From: Muribaculaceae bacterium
GTDB taxonomy: Bacteria; Bacteroidota; Bacteroidia; Bacteroidales; Muribaculaceae
NCBI GenBank assembly: GCA_029070945.1
Contig: JAIEBK010000036.1
Span: 9,571-44,387, forward strand
Length of the DNA: 34,817 nucleotides
Direction of reading: 5' to 3'
The translations under genes were made by a program, and so were the position numbers. Position 1 is the stretch's first letter. Each line of letters begins with the position of its first letter. This document shows positions 16,451-25,500 of this stretch, piece after piece. A model generated the notes under the pieces. It ran no database searches. It had not been told where the DNA came from and was given only the letters and a program-made list of their open reading frames with translations.

Positions 16451-17506
16451 CTATATATCAAAATAATCAAGTTTCTCAGTGCGTCCCTTAAGGAAATGGG
16501 CATATTTCGGGAATGACTCAACAAGAATCCTTCGGCATTCTTCAAGAGATCCGAAATATTCGGCTCCGGCCGCCATCACATGCCCTCCTCCTCCGAACAG
16601 CTCCTTGCACATCACATTTACAGGAAAGTCCATCACACTACGAGCCGAAACCTTTACGCAATCAGAATCCTCGCGCAGGAAGAAACTGAATGTAACGCCA
16701 CGGATCTCGGTAGGCCGGTTGACTATCCCTTCGGTATCGCCCTTCTCGTAATGGAATCTTTCGCATTCTTCCTTGTCAAGACAGATAACGCTTCCATGAA
16801 ATTCGGGGAAGACCTCAAGCTTCTCCGCAAGCGCATAGGCCTCGAGTTTCAAAGCGCCGAAGCTTTTCTCAAGCAAGGCAAGACGCACTATACGGTTCTT
16901 ATCGCATCCCTTCTCAAGCAGCCGCTGAAGTATCTCATATATATCCGGACTCTTGCAATTGACCGTAAAGTTCTTAGTGTCGGTCACCATACCGGCCAGA
17001 AGACAAGTGGCAGCCTCTAAATTCATCTCAGCATAAAGTCCAAGCTCCGCCATGATACGAAAAGACAACTCGCAGGTGCTTGACATATCAGGAAAAGAGA
17101 AAAGGATATCCGAGAATGGAGCCGGCTCCACATGATGATCTATGAGAACTTTCGGGCAAGAGCAGAGTTCAAGCAATCTCTCCATGCGGTCAAGCCGGGA
17201 AGGCTGGTTGAAATCGCAGCATATTACCAGCTCAGCCTCACGGAAAAGCTTCTCGCAATATTCCTCATGTCGGGTGAAAACAGCCATGCGGTCGAAACCG
17301 GGAAGAAACGACAGCGAGCGGGGAGCATTGTCCGGCACAACTACCACGACGGATTTTCCCAATGATTCAAGAACGTGCATCCAACCGAGTGTACTTCCGA
17401 CAGCATCGCCATCAGGACGCACATGGCAGGTAAGCACAATCTGTGTGACACCCTCCAGAAGCTTGTCGAATTTGTCGACTTTTCTTGTATCTAATATTTT
17501 ATCCAT
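16451..17506 (-). CDS. nrnA: DHH/DHHA1 phosphoesterase, NrnA-like
   Basis: 351 aa. N-terminal DHH domain with CHVRPDGDAVGS (28-38), CDFNQ (about 98) and the namesake DHH at 123-125 (LIDHHVEP), all predicted metal ligands. The C-terminal DHHA1 domain shows GGGGHVMAAGAEY near residue 310. NrnA-type enzymes degrade very short RNA (nanoRNA) and many also hydrolyse 3'-phosphoadenosine 5'-phosphate; c-di-AMP or pApA hydrolysis is another activity in this superfamily. Without neighbours in those pathways I cannot choose. It is divergent from mazG, and a TATCTTTG sequence at 17605-17612 is a possible -7 box. Confidence 0.88.
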   Translation of the reverse strand: MDKILDTRKVDKFDKLLEGVTQIVLTCHVRPDGDAVGSTLGWMHVLESLGKSVVVVVPDNAPRSLSFLPGFDRMAVFTRHEEYCEKLFREAELVICCDFNQPSRLDRMERLLELCSCPKVLIDHHVEPAPFSDILFSFPDMSSTCELSFRIMAELGLYAEMNLEAATCLLAGMVTDTKNFTVNCKSPDIYEILQRLLEKGCDKNRIVRLALLEKSFGALKLEAYALAEKLEVFPEFHGSVICLDKEECERFHYEKGDTEGIVNRPTEIRGVTFSFFLREDSDCVKVSARSVMDFPVNVMCKELFGGGGHVMAAGAEYFGSLEECRRILVESFPKYAHFLKGRTEKLDYFDI

Positions 17507-17604
17507 TAAATATCAAATATATAACATCATCAGGTCCCTATAATAAGAGACATGACGAAGACGATGATTCTCAAAAATCGCATCCTTAGAATCATTTCAA
17601 AAGG

Positions 17605-17642
17605 CAAAGATAGCAATTTTTACCGAATTTTTAGTAATTTTG
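17605..17642. promoter_or_regulatory. Divergent promoter region, nrnA-like / mazG
   Basis: The 188-bp divergent gap holds two -7 octamers. CAAAGATA at 17605-17612 reads TATCTTTG toward the nrnA-like gene. TAATTTTGCA at 17635-17644 reads toward mazG, giving a leader near 45 nt. Neither has a convincing -33 TTTG. Confidence 0.45.
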
Positions 17643-17694
17643 CACTATAATTCTTTATCAATACTTAGGATTTTTTTAATCTACAGAATACACC

Positions 17695-18477
17695 ATGCAT
17701 TCTCGACAGGAAAAATTAGAGGCATTCGGCAGGCTGCTCGACGTGCTTGACACACTTAGGGAAAAATGTCCGTGGGATAGGAAACAGACCAATGAATCGC
17801 TTCGCCCGAACACGATAGAAGAAGTGTTTGAGTTATGCGACGCCCTCATGGCCGATGACGTGTCTAATATCAGGAAAGAGCTTGGAGACGTGCTGCTTCA
17901 CGTAGCCTTCTACAGCAAGATAGCCGACGAAACCGGGCGCTTCGATATTGCGGATGTCTGCAACAGTCTTACGGACAAACTTATATTCAGACATCCGCAC
18001 ATCTACGGAAACGTCCAGGCCGAAACGCCTGATGCTGTCGCCGACAACTGGGAACAGATCAAGCTAAAGGAGAAAGATGGTAATAAAACCGTACTGTCCG
18101 GTGTTCCGAACGCTCTACCCGCCCTTATTAAAGCCTATCGTATACAGGAAAAGGCCGCCCATGTAGGTTTCGACTGGGATAACGCTGAGCAGGTTTGGGA
18201 CAAGGTGAAGGAAGAGACAGCCGAAGTAGAGGCAGAAATCAAATCAGGCAATGATAAAAGACTCGAAGAGGAATTCGGCGATCTTTTCTTTTCTGTGGTC
18301 AATGCCGCGAGACTTTATGGTGTAGTACCCGAAAACGCGCTTGAACTTACCAACCGAAAATTCATCCGGAGATTCAATTATCTTGAGTCAAAGGCCAAGG
18401 AAATGGGGCGCAACCTCAAAGATATGACTCTCAGAGAGATGGACGAGATCTGGGATGAGGCGAAGAGATTAGAATGA
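17695..18477 (+). CDS. mazG: Nucleoside triphosphate pyrophosphohydrolase MazG
   Basis: 260 aa, the two-domain MazG length. The enzyme hydrolyses (d)NTPs to monophosphates and pyrophosphate as a house-cleaning step. First domain: CPWDRKQTNESLRPNTIEEVFEL, then KELGDVLLHVAFYSKIA, with the EExxE...ExxD metal-binding pattern. The second domain repeats it (EEETAEVEAEI-like segment, LEEEFGDLFFSVVNAARL, RKFIRRFNYLE). The ATG at 17695 gives MHSRQEKLEAF, a normal MazG start. It begins the plus-strand mazG-topB unit; a 64-bp gap separates it from topB. Confidence 0.95.
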   Translation: MHSRQEKLEAFGRLLDVLDTLREKCPWDRKQTNESLRPNTIEEVFELCDALMADDVSNIRKELGDVLLHVAFYSKIADETGRFDIADVCNSLTDKLIFRHPHIYGNVQAETPDAVADNWEQIKLKEKDGNKTVLSGVPNALPALIKAYRIQEKAAHVGFDWDNAEQVWDKVKEETAEVEAEIKSGNDKRLEEEFGDLFFSVVNAARLYGVVPENALELTNRKFIRRFNYLESKAKEMGRNLKDMTLREMDEIWDEAKRLE

Positions 18478-18482
18478 TGTAA

Positions 18483-18515
18483 CGCGTTTTGAGTGGTACG
18501 TTTTACGTTTTGCGG
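18483..18515. repeat. 7-bp repeat tract upstream of topB
   Basis: CGT occurs at 18485, 18499 and 18506 and CGG at 18513, in a 7-bp register with one degenerate unit (ACGTTTT twice in tandem). It ends 26 bp upstream of topB. Unlike the other tracts, its GTT strand is the coding strand of the downstream gene. Confidence 0.5.
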
Positions 18516-18541
18516 AAATAAATTAGATATAAGGAGCGAGG

Positions 18542-20431
18542 ATGATACTTTGCATCACGGAGAAACCGAGCGTAGGCGCTGACATAGCCAAAATACTTGG
18601 AGCTGAAGTCAGAAGAGACGGATACTTCGAGGGTGGGGACTATTGTGTCACCTGGACATTCGGCCACCTATGTGAGCTTAAGGATCCGGCCGACTATACA
18701 CCCGACTGGAAAAGATGGTCATTGTCGGCATTGCCGATGATCCCGGAGCGATTCGGCATTAAACTTAAAGATGACAAAGGGATCCAGCATCAGTTTGAAG
18801 TGATCGAGCGCCTTATACGTCGCTGCGACAAGGTGATAAACTGCGGTGATGCCGGCCAGGAGGGTGAGCTTATCCAGCGCTGGGTGATGCAGAAAGCAGG
18901 ATGCGACAAACCGGTGGAGAGGCTATGGATATCATCGCTTACGGATGAATCCATCCGTGAAGGATTCGAGCATCTGCGTCCGCAGAAGGATCTTGAGAGC
19001 CTTTATGTGGCCGGACTCTGCCGTGCTATAGGCGACTGGATACTGGGCATAAACGCTACGCGGCTGTATACGCTGAAATACGCGGAGAAACGTGACGGAT
19101 ACGGCAATGCCAATGTGCTTTCAGTAGGCCGTGTGCAGACTCCAACCCTCGCCCTTGTGGTCAACCGCCAGAAAGAGATAGAGAATTTCGTCCCTACCAC
19201 GACATTTGAGCTTCGCACGGACTATCGCGGAGTAATATTCACATCAAATGTCAAACCTTTTAAAACCGAGGAGGAGGGACAGGCAAAACTTCAGGAAGCG
19301 GCAGAAAGTGAGTTTGAAGTGCTTGATGTGACTAAGAAAAAGGTGAAGGAAGCACCCCCGAGACTTTTCGACCTCACCAGTCTTCAGGTAGAGGCAAACA
19401 AGAAATACGGACTTAGCGCTGACGAGACACTGAAGACCATTCAGGCCCTCTACGAAAAGAAACTTACTACATATCCGCGTGTAGACACTACATATCTGAC
19501 AGACGACGTCTATCTTAAGTGCGGACCGATACTCAATGGTCTTGGATATTATCAGGAGATACTAAAACCCTTACGCGGTAAAAAGCTAAAGAAGAGCAAT
19601 AAGGTGTTTGACAACTCGAAAGTGACTGACCACCACGCTATCATACCTACGGGAATGCCGGCCCAGATGCTTTCGAAACCGGAATGGCAGGTCTATGATC
19701 TCGTAGCCCGTCGCTTCATATCAGTTTTCTTCCCCGACTGCGTCTTTGATCAGACACAAATCAAGGGCAAATCCGGCAAAATTGAGTTCAAGGCATCAGG
19801 AAAAAGAATTGCGGAGCCGGGATGGAAAAGCGTGTATGAATGGAATAACGGTAAAGACAATAACGTCGCCGATGTTCAGACTCAAGGTGATACTTCAGAT
19901 GATCCTAAAGAGCAGAATAATGCCCTTCCGGAATTCAGCAAGGGTGAGAAAGGACCTCATAAGCCGTTCTTAGGTAAGAAGACCACCTCTCCCCCGAGCT
20001 ATTACACAGAGGGCACACTGCTTAAAGCCATGGAGACAGCGGGAGCCTCAGTTGATGACGAGGAACTGCGTGAAGCGCTAAAGGCAAATGGCATCGGGCG
20101 CCCGTCGACCCGCGCCGCCATTATAGAGATACTTTACAAGCGGGCCTATATAAGAAAACAAGGTAAGTCGCTGCGTGCTACAGATGCAGGTATCGAACTT
20201 ATCGGACTCATTAAAGAGGAACTCCTGAAGAGCGCCAAACTGACAGGAATTTGGGAAGGTCGTCTGCGCGCCATTGAGCGAGGCGACTATGACGCATCGG
20301 AATTCATCGCTCAGCAGAAAGGGATGATCAATGAGATAACGCTGTCAGTGCTCCGGGATCCTTCAAACCGCCGTATAGCCCAGGTAGTGGAAGCTGAGAA
20401 ACCTAAGAAAAAGAAAAAGTCTGATAAATGA
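18542..20431 (+). CDS. topB: DNA topoisomerase III (type IA)
   Basis: 629 aa. It relaxes and decatenates DNA by transient single-strand cleavage. The TOPRIM domain shows ITEKPS (E7) and GDAGQEGEL (D103, E107). The active-site tyrosine lies in TTYPRVDTTYL (Y311), and GIGRPSTRAAII is the conserved C-terminal core motif. There is no zinc-ribbon tail; the protein ends in a lysine-rich stretch (KPKKKKKSDK). A Shine-Dalgarno-like AGGAG at 18532-18536, five bases before the ATG, supports this start, notable because SD sequences are rare in Bacteroidetes. The stop overlaps the start of a tiny downstream gene. It is a chromosomal housekeeping copy by context, not part of a conjugative element. Confidence 0.95.
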   Translation: MILCITEKPSVGADIAKILGAEVRRDGYFEGGDYCVTWTFGHLCELKDPADYTPDWKRWSLSALPMIPERFGIKLKDDKGIQHQFEVIERLIRRCDKVINCGDAGQEGELIQRWVMQKAGCDKPVERLWISSLTDESIREGFEHLRPQKDLESLYVAGLCRAIGDWILGINATRLYTLKYAEKRDGYGNANVLSVGRVQTPTLALVVNRQKEIENFVPTTTFELRTDYRGVIFTSNVKPFKTEEEGQAKLQEAAESEFEVLDVTKKKVKEAPPRLFDLTSLQVEANKKYGLSADETLKTIQALYEKKLTTYPRVDTTYLTDDVYLKCGPILNGLGYYQEILKPLRGKKLKKSNKVFDNSKVTDHHAIIPTGMPAQMLSKPEWQVYDLVARRFISVFFPDCVFDQTQIKGKSGKIEFKASGKRIAEPGWKSVYEWNNGKDNNVADVQTQGDTSDDPKEQNNALPEFSKGEKGPHKPFLGKKTTSPPSYYTEGTLLKAMETAGASVDDEELREALKANGIGRPSTRAAIIEILYKRAYIRKQGKSLRATDAGIELIGLIKEELLKSAKLTGIWEGRLRAIERGDYDASEFIAQQKGMINEITLSVLRDPSNRRIAQVVEAEKPKKKKKSDK

Positions 20432-20598
20432 GTGTCACGCTGCAATATGTCATAATAGGCATCATTCTTATGTCGTCAGCCATATGGATTGCCGTCAGGA
20501 TTAAGAGAAAGAAGCAAGGAAAAGACTCCGTATGCTGCGGATGCAGCCTCCATGACTCATGCAGACAAAAGAAAAAAATTAAAGTCGGCGGTCATTGA
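20428..20598 (+). CDS. 56-aa Cys-rich single-pass membrane protein (FeoB-associated-like)
   Basis: This gene is too short for the ORF track. It starts at 20428 and shares ATGA with the topB stop. The product is one transmembrane helix (about 7-23, YVIIGIILMSSAIWIAV), a basic stretch (RIKRKKQGK), then a cysteine cluster (CCGCSLHDSC) and a basic tail. Layout and motif resemble the FeoB-associated Cys-rich membrane proteins, small partners of the ferrous iron transporter. No feoA or feoB is near, so an iron role is inference only. The stop codon lies in the loop of the terminator hairpin. Coupling to topB suggests it is truly translated. Confidence 0.72.
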   Translation: MSVTLQYVIIGIILMSSAIWIAVRIKRKKQGKDSVCCGCSLHDSCRQKKKIKVGGH

Positions 20599-20610
20599 AT
20601 CGCCGACTTT
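20581..20610. terminator. Bidirectional intrinsic terminator between convergent operons
   Basis: The arms AAAGTCGGCG and CGCCGACTTT are perfect 10-bp inverted repeats around a 10-nt loop. U-rich sequence follows on both strands: TTTTCATCTTTATT on plus, and TTTAATTTTTTTC on minus. It ends both the mazG-topB unit and the five-gene export operon. Confidence 0.9.
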
Positions 20611-20625
20611 TCATCTTTATTCAAG

Positions 20626-22512
20626 TCACTGGAACATGGAATTACTGTAGATTCCGAAATCTCGGTTACTTTTCGGAAGCATAGGAGTTAGATCGGGATT
20701 GCGTTCCGGTTGCCATGTCCGGATCTTTATGACTGGCTTGTCAGCATCGTTGAGGTCAACAAAGAGGAAGAGATAACCCTGGTCTCCGTAATGCTCGGAA
20801 TAATAATCCTGCCTGATCTGTATGCCAAACGTATCTCCGCCATAGGCTGCCTTTTGCACGTCGTTGTCTGAAAAGTTTATGTTCACATATTCATTACTCT
20901 CGAAACATCGTTTCAACTGATCTATGTAATCAGATTTACTTTTCCGAGCATACTCATATTTAGGAACGATACTAATACCAAATCCATCTCCGGGCATTTT
21001 CTTCACCTGCTCGAGCTTATGGCCTACTATGATGTACGCGTTCTCGTCGAAGATGCTGTTAATATAGTCAAGTCGTTTGAGTGCAAATGCTGTCTTGTAG
21101 TTTTCAAGAAAAGTAACGATTACCATCTTTACGGAGTCACTCCATGCACCGACACCCTGTTCGAAGATATCCTTCCTTGCAGACTCACCAAGCCCGAACG
21201 CAACGCTCTCTATCTTCTTTTCGGGTGAGAAAGTGAAGGTCACATCTTCTATGAAAGTGCGCTTGTTGTTCTTGAAGTCGAAACGCATTGGAATACATCT
21301 TGCCACTACTCTTTCACCGAACGGATAGAATCCGACTTCAGGACTGCCGAGTACGTAAGCTTGTCCGTAACCGAGAAGTTTATCGAACATGTCAAGTCCA
21401 TCTTCCGTGAAATAAGACGGATCAGGCTTATAGCTCTTGTCAATAACTGATTTCAGCACTTTGTCAATTACCGCCTGATATTCTTTTGCGTCTTTTTTGT
21501 CAAGCTTAGTCATTTTCTCACGTTTACCTATGGATGCTAAAGAATTGAATTCCTTTTTCGCCTCTCTATCAGGCTTTAAAGCCTTGCCCTCAACACCTAT
21601 GATCTTTCTTGCTTCCGGAAATTCTTGGGGTTTGAAATCTCCGATTATCATCTCCAGCTCCTTATCACTCCTACTGGCTTCCTTGTAACTTGTCTCTATC
21701 ACAAGCATTACGTCTTCAACCGTCATATCTTCCGGGAAAGAAAGTTGTCCAAGCCCTCCCTTGGCACTATTGATAGAGGAAGTAGTCTTTCCATTCCAAT
21801 AGGTGAAGTCAATACCGGCCGCAGGCTTATCCTTATACTTGAAGAGCACGTCTACCGTATTATCATCGCCTTTCTTAGCCACAGACACCTCGACATCCTT
21901 AAGGATCTCCGTCATACGGCTGGGAATCCAGTTGATAAGTAACCGGTCATCTCCGTCAATTTTCATTTTGACTCCACCGGGATACTGAAGTGAATGAAGA
22001 AGCACATAGGCCCAATTAAGAAAACGGAGCGCATTGTCTACTCTTCCCTTCTGTTCGGCACGCAGTGATTCTCGGACATAATCTTCCACTCGGTCCTGAC
22101 GGTGAGCAAATATCTTGTCGAGTTCAGATCGGAGCATGTATTTTAGCTGGTAATACCTACCGTTCTTGTCTCGCCAGTTTAATGTCTGGGTATTGTTTAC
22201 CGTGACTTGAGAATAGGAGTTCATGATCATGCTCACGTCAGACTTCAATTCCAGCTTACCGTTGTTGTTAATTTCATGTTCCAGTATATTGAATGAGGAA
22301 TTGACAGTCGTACCGATTTTGCCAAGGAGGCTTTGCAAGGCATTCCGGTCGGCGTCGGCGGGGGTAGCACCCTCGCCTTCGCCGTAAATGAAATCCGTCA
22401 TTCCTTTTATCACCTCAACTTTTTGCAACACCTCTTTTTTCTGGGCTGACAGAGAGACCTGACAGAGCAATCCTGCCATGAGAAATAAAATCAGTCTAAA
22501 TGAACTTTTCAT
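20626..22512 (-). CDS. Secreted LPP20-like protein of unknown function (628 aa)
   Basis: Not securely recognised. A signal peptide (about 1-23, ending SLSAQ) precedes an N-terminal domain with GEGEGATPADADRNALQSL (44-62), the pattern of LPP20/FlgP-like domains in which A..DA...AL helices follow a Gly-rich strand. It continues with QVTVNNT and a helical segment around LRAEQKGRVDNALRFLNWAYVL. No lipobox Cys is seen, so it is probably a periplasmic or secreted soluble protein. The C-terminal half (ARCIPMRFDFKNNKRTFIEDVTF..., FLFVDLNDADKPVIKIRTWQPE) is unfamiliar. Its ATG overlaps the stop of the giant repeat protein (ATGA), so the two are translationally coupled and probably act together. Confidence 0.7.
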   Translation of the reverse strand: MKSSFRLILFLMAGLLCQVSLSAQKKEVLQKVEVIKGMTDFIYGEGEGATPADADRNALQSLLGKIGTTVNSSFNILEHEINNNGKLELKSDVSMIMNSYSQVTVNNTQTLNWRDKNGRYYQLKYMLRSELDKIFAHRQDRVEDYVRESLRAEQKGRVDNALRFLNWAYVLLHSLQYPGGVKMKIDGDDRLLINWIPSRMTEILKDVEVSVAKKGDDNTVDVLFKYKDKPAAGIDFTYWNGKTTSSINSAKGGLGQLSFPEDMTVEDVMLVIETSYKEASRSDKELEMIIGDFKPQEFPEARKIIGVEGKALKPDREAKKEFNSLASIGKREKMTKLDKKDAKEYQAVIDKVLKSVIDKSYKPDPSYFTEDGLDMFDKLLGYGQAYVLGSPEVGFYPFGERVVARCIPMRFDFKNNKRTFIEDVTFTFSPEKKIESVAFGLGESARKDIFEQGVGAWSDSVKMVIVTFLENYKTAFALKRLDYINSIFDENAYIIVGHKLEQVKKMPGDGFGISIVPKYEYARKSKSDYIDQLKRCFESNEYVNINFSDNDVQKAAYGGDTFGIQIRQDYYSEHYGDQGYLFLFVDLNDADKPVIKIRTWQPERNPDLTPMLPKSNRDFGIYSNSMFQ

Positions 22513-25500
22513 CCTTTTACCAATATTTTTGTGGTTCCTACGAAATAAATACCCGGAGTGATATCATAGACTCTTTCAGTCTCTCCTGCATTTACATCTA
22601 CTATACGGATCAGCTGTCCTACCATGTCATATATCCTAAGCTTCATTGCGATCGAACTCCGTATGCATATTGAATATTTTTCACTCCAGATACAGGTGCC
22701 GTAATTATCAATTAGGCCCTCAACCGAAGACTGATCGAATACCGGTATGGCTCTCACACCCTGACTTTCAACATAGCATTCAAAAGGTTCGATATCCCTT
22801 TCATTGGATATAAAGATACCGCCGGGTTGATATTCCTGATTCATATAAGTAGTTGGAGCCTCATTGATAGTCAGTTTTCCCTCCTCCTTGCAGATCCAAC
22901 TATAGTTGCCGGATACAGAACGTCCAACTCCGAAAGAATACTGCATATCTATTTCAGAAGGAGTCATCGGAACCGTAACAACCTTAGAACTAAACACTAC
23001 ATCACTATTAACTACGAATTCACTTGCATAGTAAGGATGATTAGGCATAGCTATCAGATATGGAGTATTAGCGAATATTGAAGTCTCCGCCTTCCATTCC
23101 GTATCATTCGCACCGAACAACCAGAAGGGGCATTCTCCCTTATTAGTGTCGACATCATCTCCGAACGGCTTAAGCACTCTTCCCGCACTTTCTATTTTCT
23201 GGATATTGAAAGGAACGACCATTGTCTCCCATCCGGATCCGAATCCGCCGATCTGGGTTTGCTTGGTAAAGGCTCGGGTAAATGAAATATTCTCAGCAGT
23301 AAACTCTTTATGTGCATGAAAAGGCAATCCATGACGGAGAGTTATGCTTTCCGCACGCCCGGTCCCGGTGATAACTACATTCTTAACCACTCCATTTGAA
23401 TTCGCCACAGCAGCTGATGCGTTGTTGGCGTTTCTAACGTAAAGTAGAAGGTTGGAGTTTTCAAGTCCGCTTAGTAGGGTTGCAGGAACAAGATCATCGC
23501 TCGTTATCTCCAAAGCACATAAAGAAGAGTTTGCAGATCCGAAGATATTGCTACCGATTCGGCTCATCTGCTTTGGTAGAACAATGGATCTAAAATTACC
23601 CGCATCTAATGCACCGGTAGGGATATAAGAATCAGTAACATTCATAAGATCAAGATGCCTGAGATTCGTGAATGTTCTCAGGAACTCATAGTCTCCCGAG
23701 TCTTCCGTAGATAATCCAATCAACGGACCATGCAGGGTCAAGGAAGGAATGTTCGACTTGTCGGGACACCATCCGAATGCATCTTTCAAGGCACCGGGTC
23801 GCGATGTATAAGCATCTGTCTCGTCAGCATAATACTCGGGTGTAAATTCCATTACTTCTGAGTCAGCTGCATCAGTACGCAAAGCTATTGCTCTGATCTG
23901 AGTGAGCCCTTCCATATCTATCTTACCTGTGTACATGCTTCCCTCGCGGATATCCGTGGTTGATTGACCTAAGACATAGCGTATCATAGAACCTTCTTCA
24001 GCTTTCAGAGTAAGATAGCGACCGTCAAATACATCCTTCTCAGGACGCTGGCATCTTACATATCCAATCGGACATGATTCGGCCTCAGCCGGAATAAGTT
24101 CACCTTCAAAGGCTACAGCTCTGACCGTACAGCTTTCTGACACTGTAAACGGATTCTCATAAACCATTGATGTAGCGTCCGGTCGTGAACCGTCAGTAGT
24201 ATATCTTACAGTCTGGGATGATTTCTTTTTTATGGTGACAGTGAATAGTTCCGCGGATATCTGAGGAATATCAGTATGACCGAGACGAACTTTATCCGAA
24301 GGTATATAACCTTTTTTGTATGTATAAGCATTAACTATACTGTTATATGCAACCTTTACGCGTCTTGGATTATTATCCTCCGGTTTTAGTTCAGTATTAT
24401 TTTCATCAGTAAACCTTATTTCAACATTACTATCATCATGTTCTGCTATGACATACCCATCTGAATATCTAATTGTCGGCTCTTTTAAAACATAGTCGCT
24501 TTTGAAGAAGTCAAAGGATTCCGATCTTCTGTAGCCTTCCGCCTCAGCATATGTATAGATAGTCCGTGCTTCCCTGATGTCAATACCATCTGGCATTGAG
24601 TTTACATCATATACTTGCCTATTGTAATCAGTAATACCTTGATTAAGGCTATAATATATGACAGCATTTGGTGTTTTTGAGATCAGTACCAGATACTCTT
24701 TACTTATATCGACGATTTCCGGTTTCTCTACTTGATCCATCACCTTAACCGCATCTGCTTCAGCCGGAATCATACCTTCCTTAAAAGCAGTAGCACGCAA
24801 TATGCATGCTGAAGTCTCGAATTTTTTATCGTTATACTTAGAGCACCTTTTAGTAGGTAAACTGCCGTCCGTAGTATAGTAGACCTCCCCATCTGCATGT
24901 TCTATCTCCACAGTATAGCCATCGACTTTGATAACCGGCTTTGATACAGGAATCATAATTGCTAAATTCGAATCGTTATATCCTCTCTTTCTGGCATATG
25001 CCTTAACTGTTGAATTGTATGCAGGGATAAAACGTAGATGGTTAGAAGCAATCGTATCAAACGTTAACTCCTGAACAGGCTGAACATCTATGACAATTTC
25101 GACATCTTCCATATTGTGGGTCACATGGAGATAATCATCAGCCTCATACCTCATTATAGGACTGACAAGATCATATTCGTTTTTGTTAACAATAACCCTA
25201 TCGGAATCGGTATAACCATCTGCCTGAACCCATGTAGTGATGATGTTCTCTCCATTAAAATCTATTCCTTCCGGATGCTCCTCTGTCTTGTATTCCAATG
25301 CTGATGCAGGGTCGAAGTTACCTAAATTATATTTTATAACACCTCCCGGCATTTCCGATGAAATAACCAAGCGCGAGTTGTCATAGTGCGTCTTTGGCTT
25401 CAAAGCCTTCACCCAATCGGTATAGTGCGACACCACTACAGAACGTACTTTACCATCGGTCTCCGCGTATGCCTGAAGAGTCTGATTTCCACTTAAAGGT

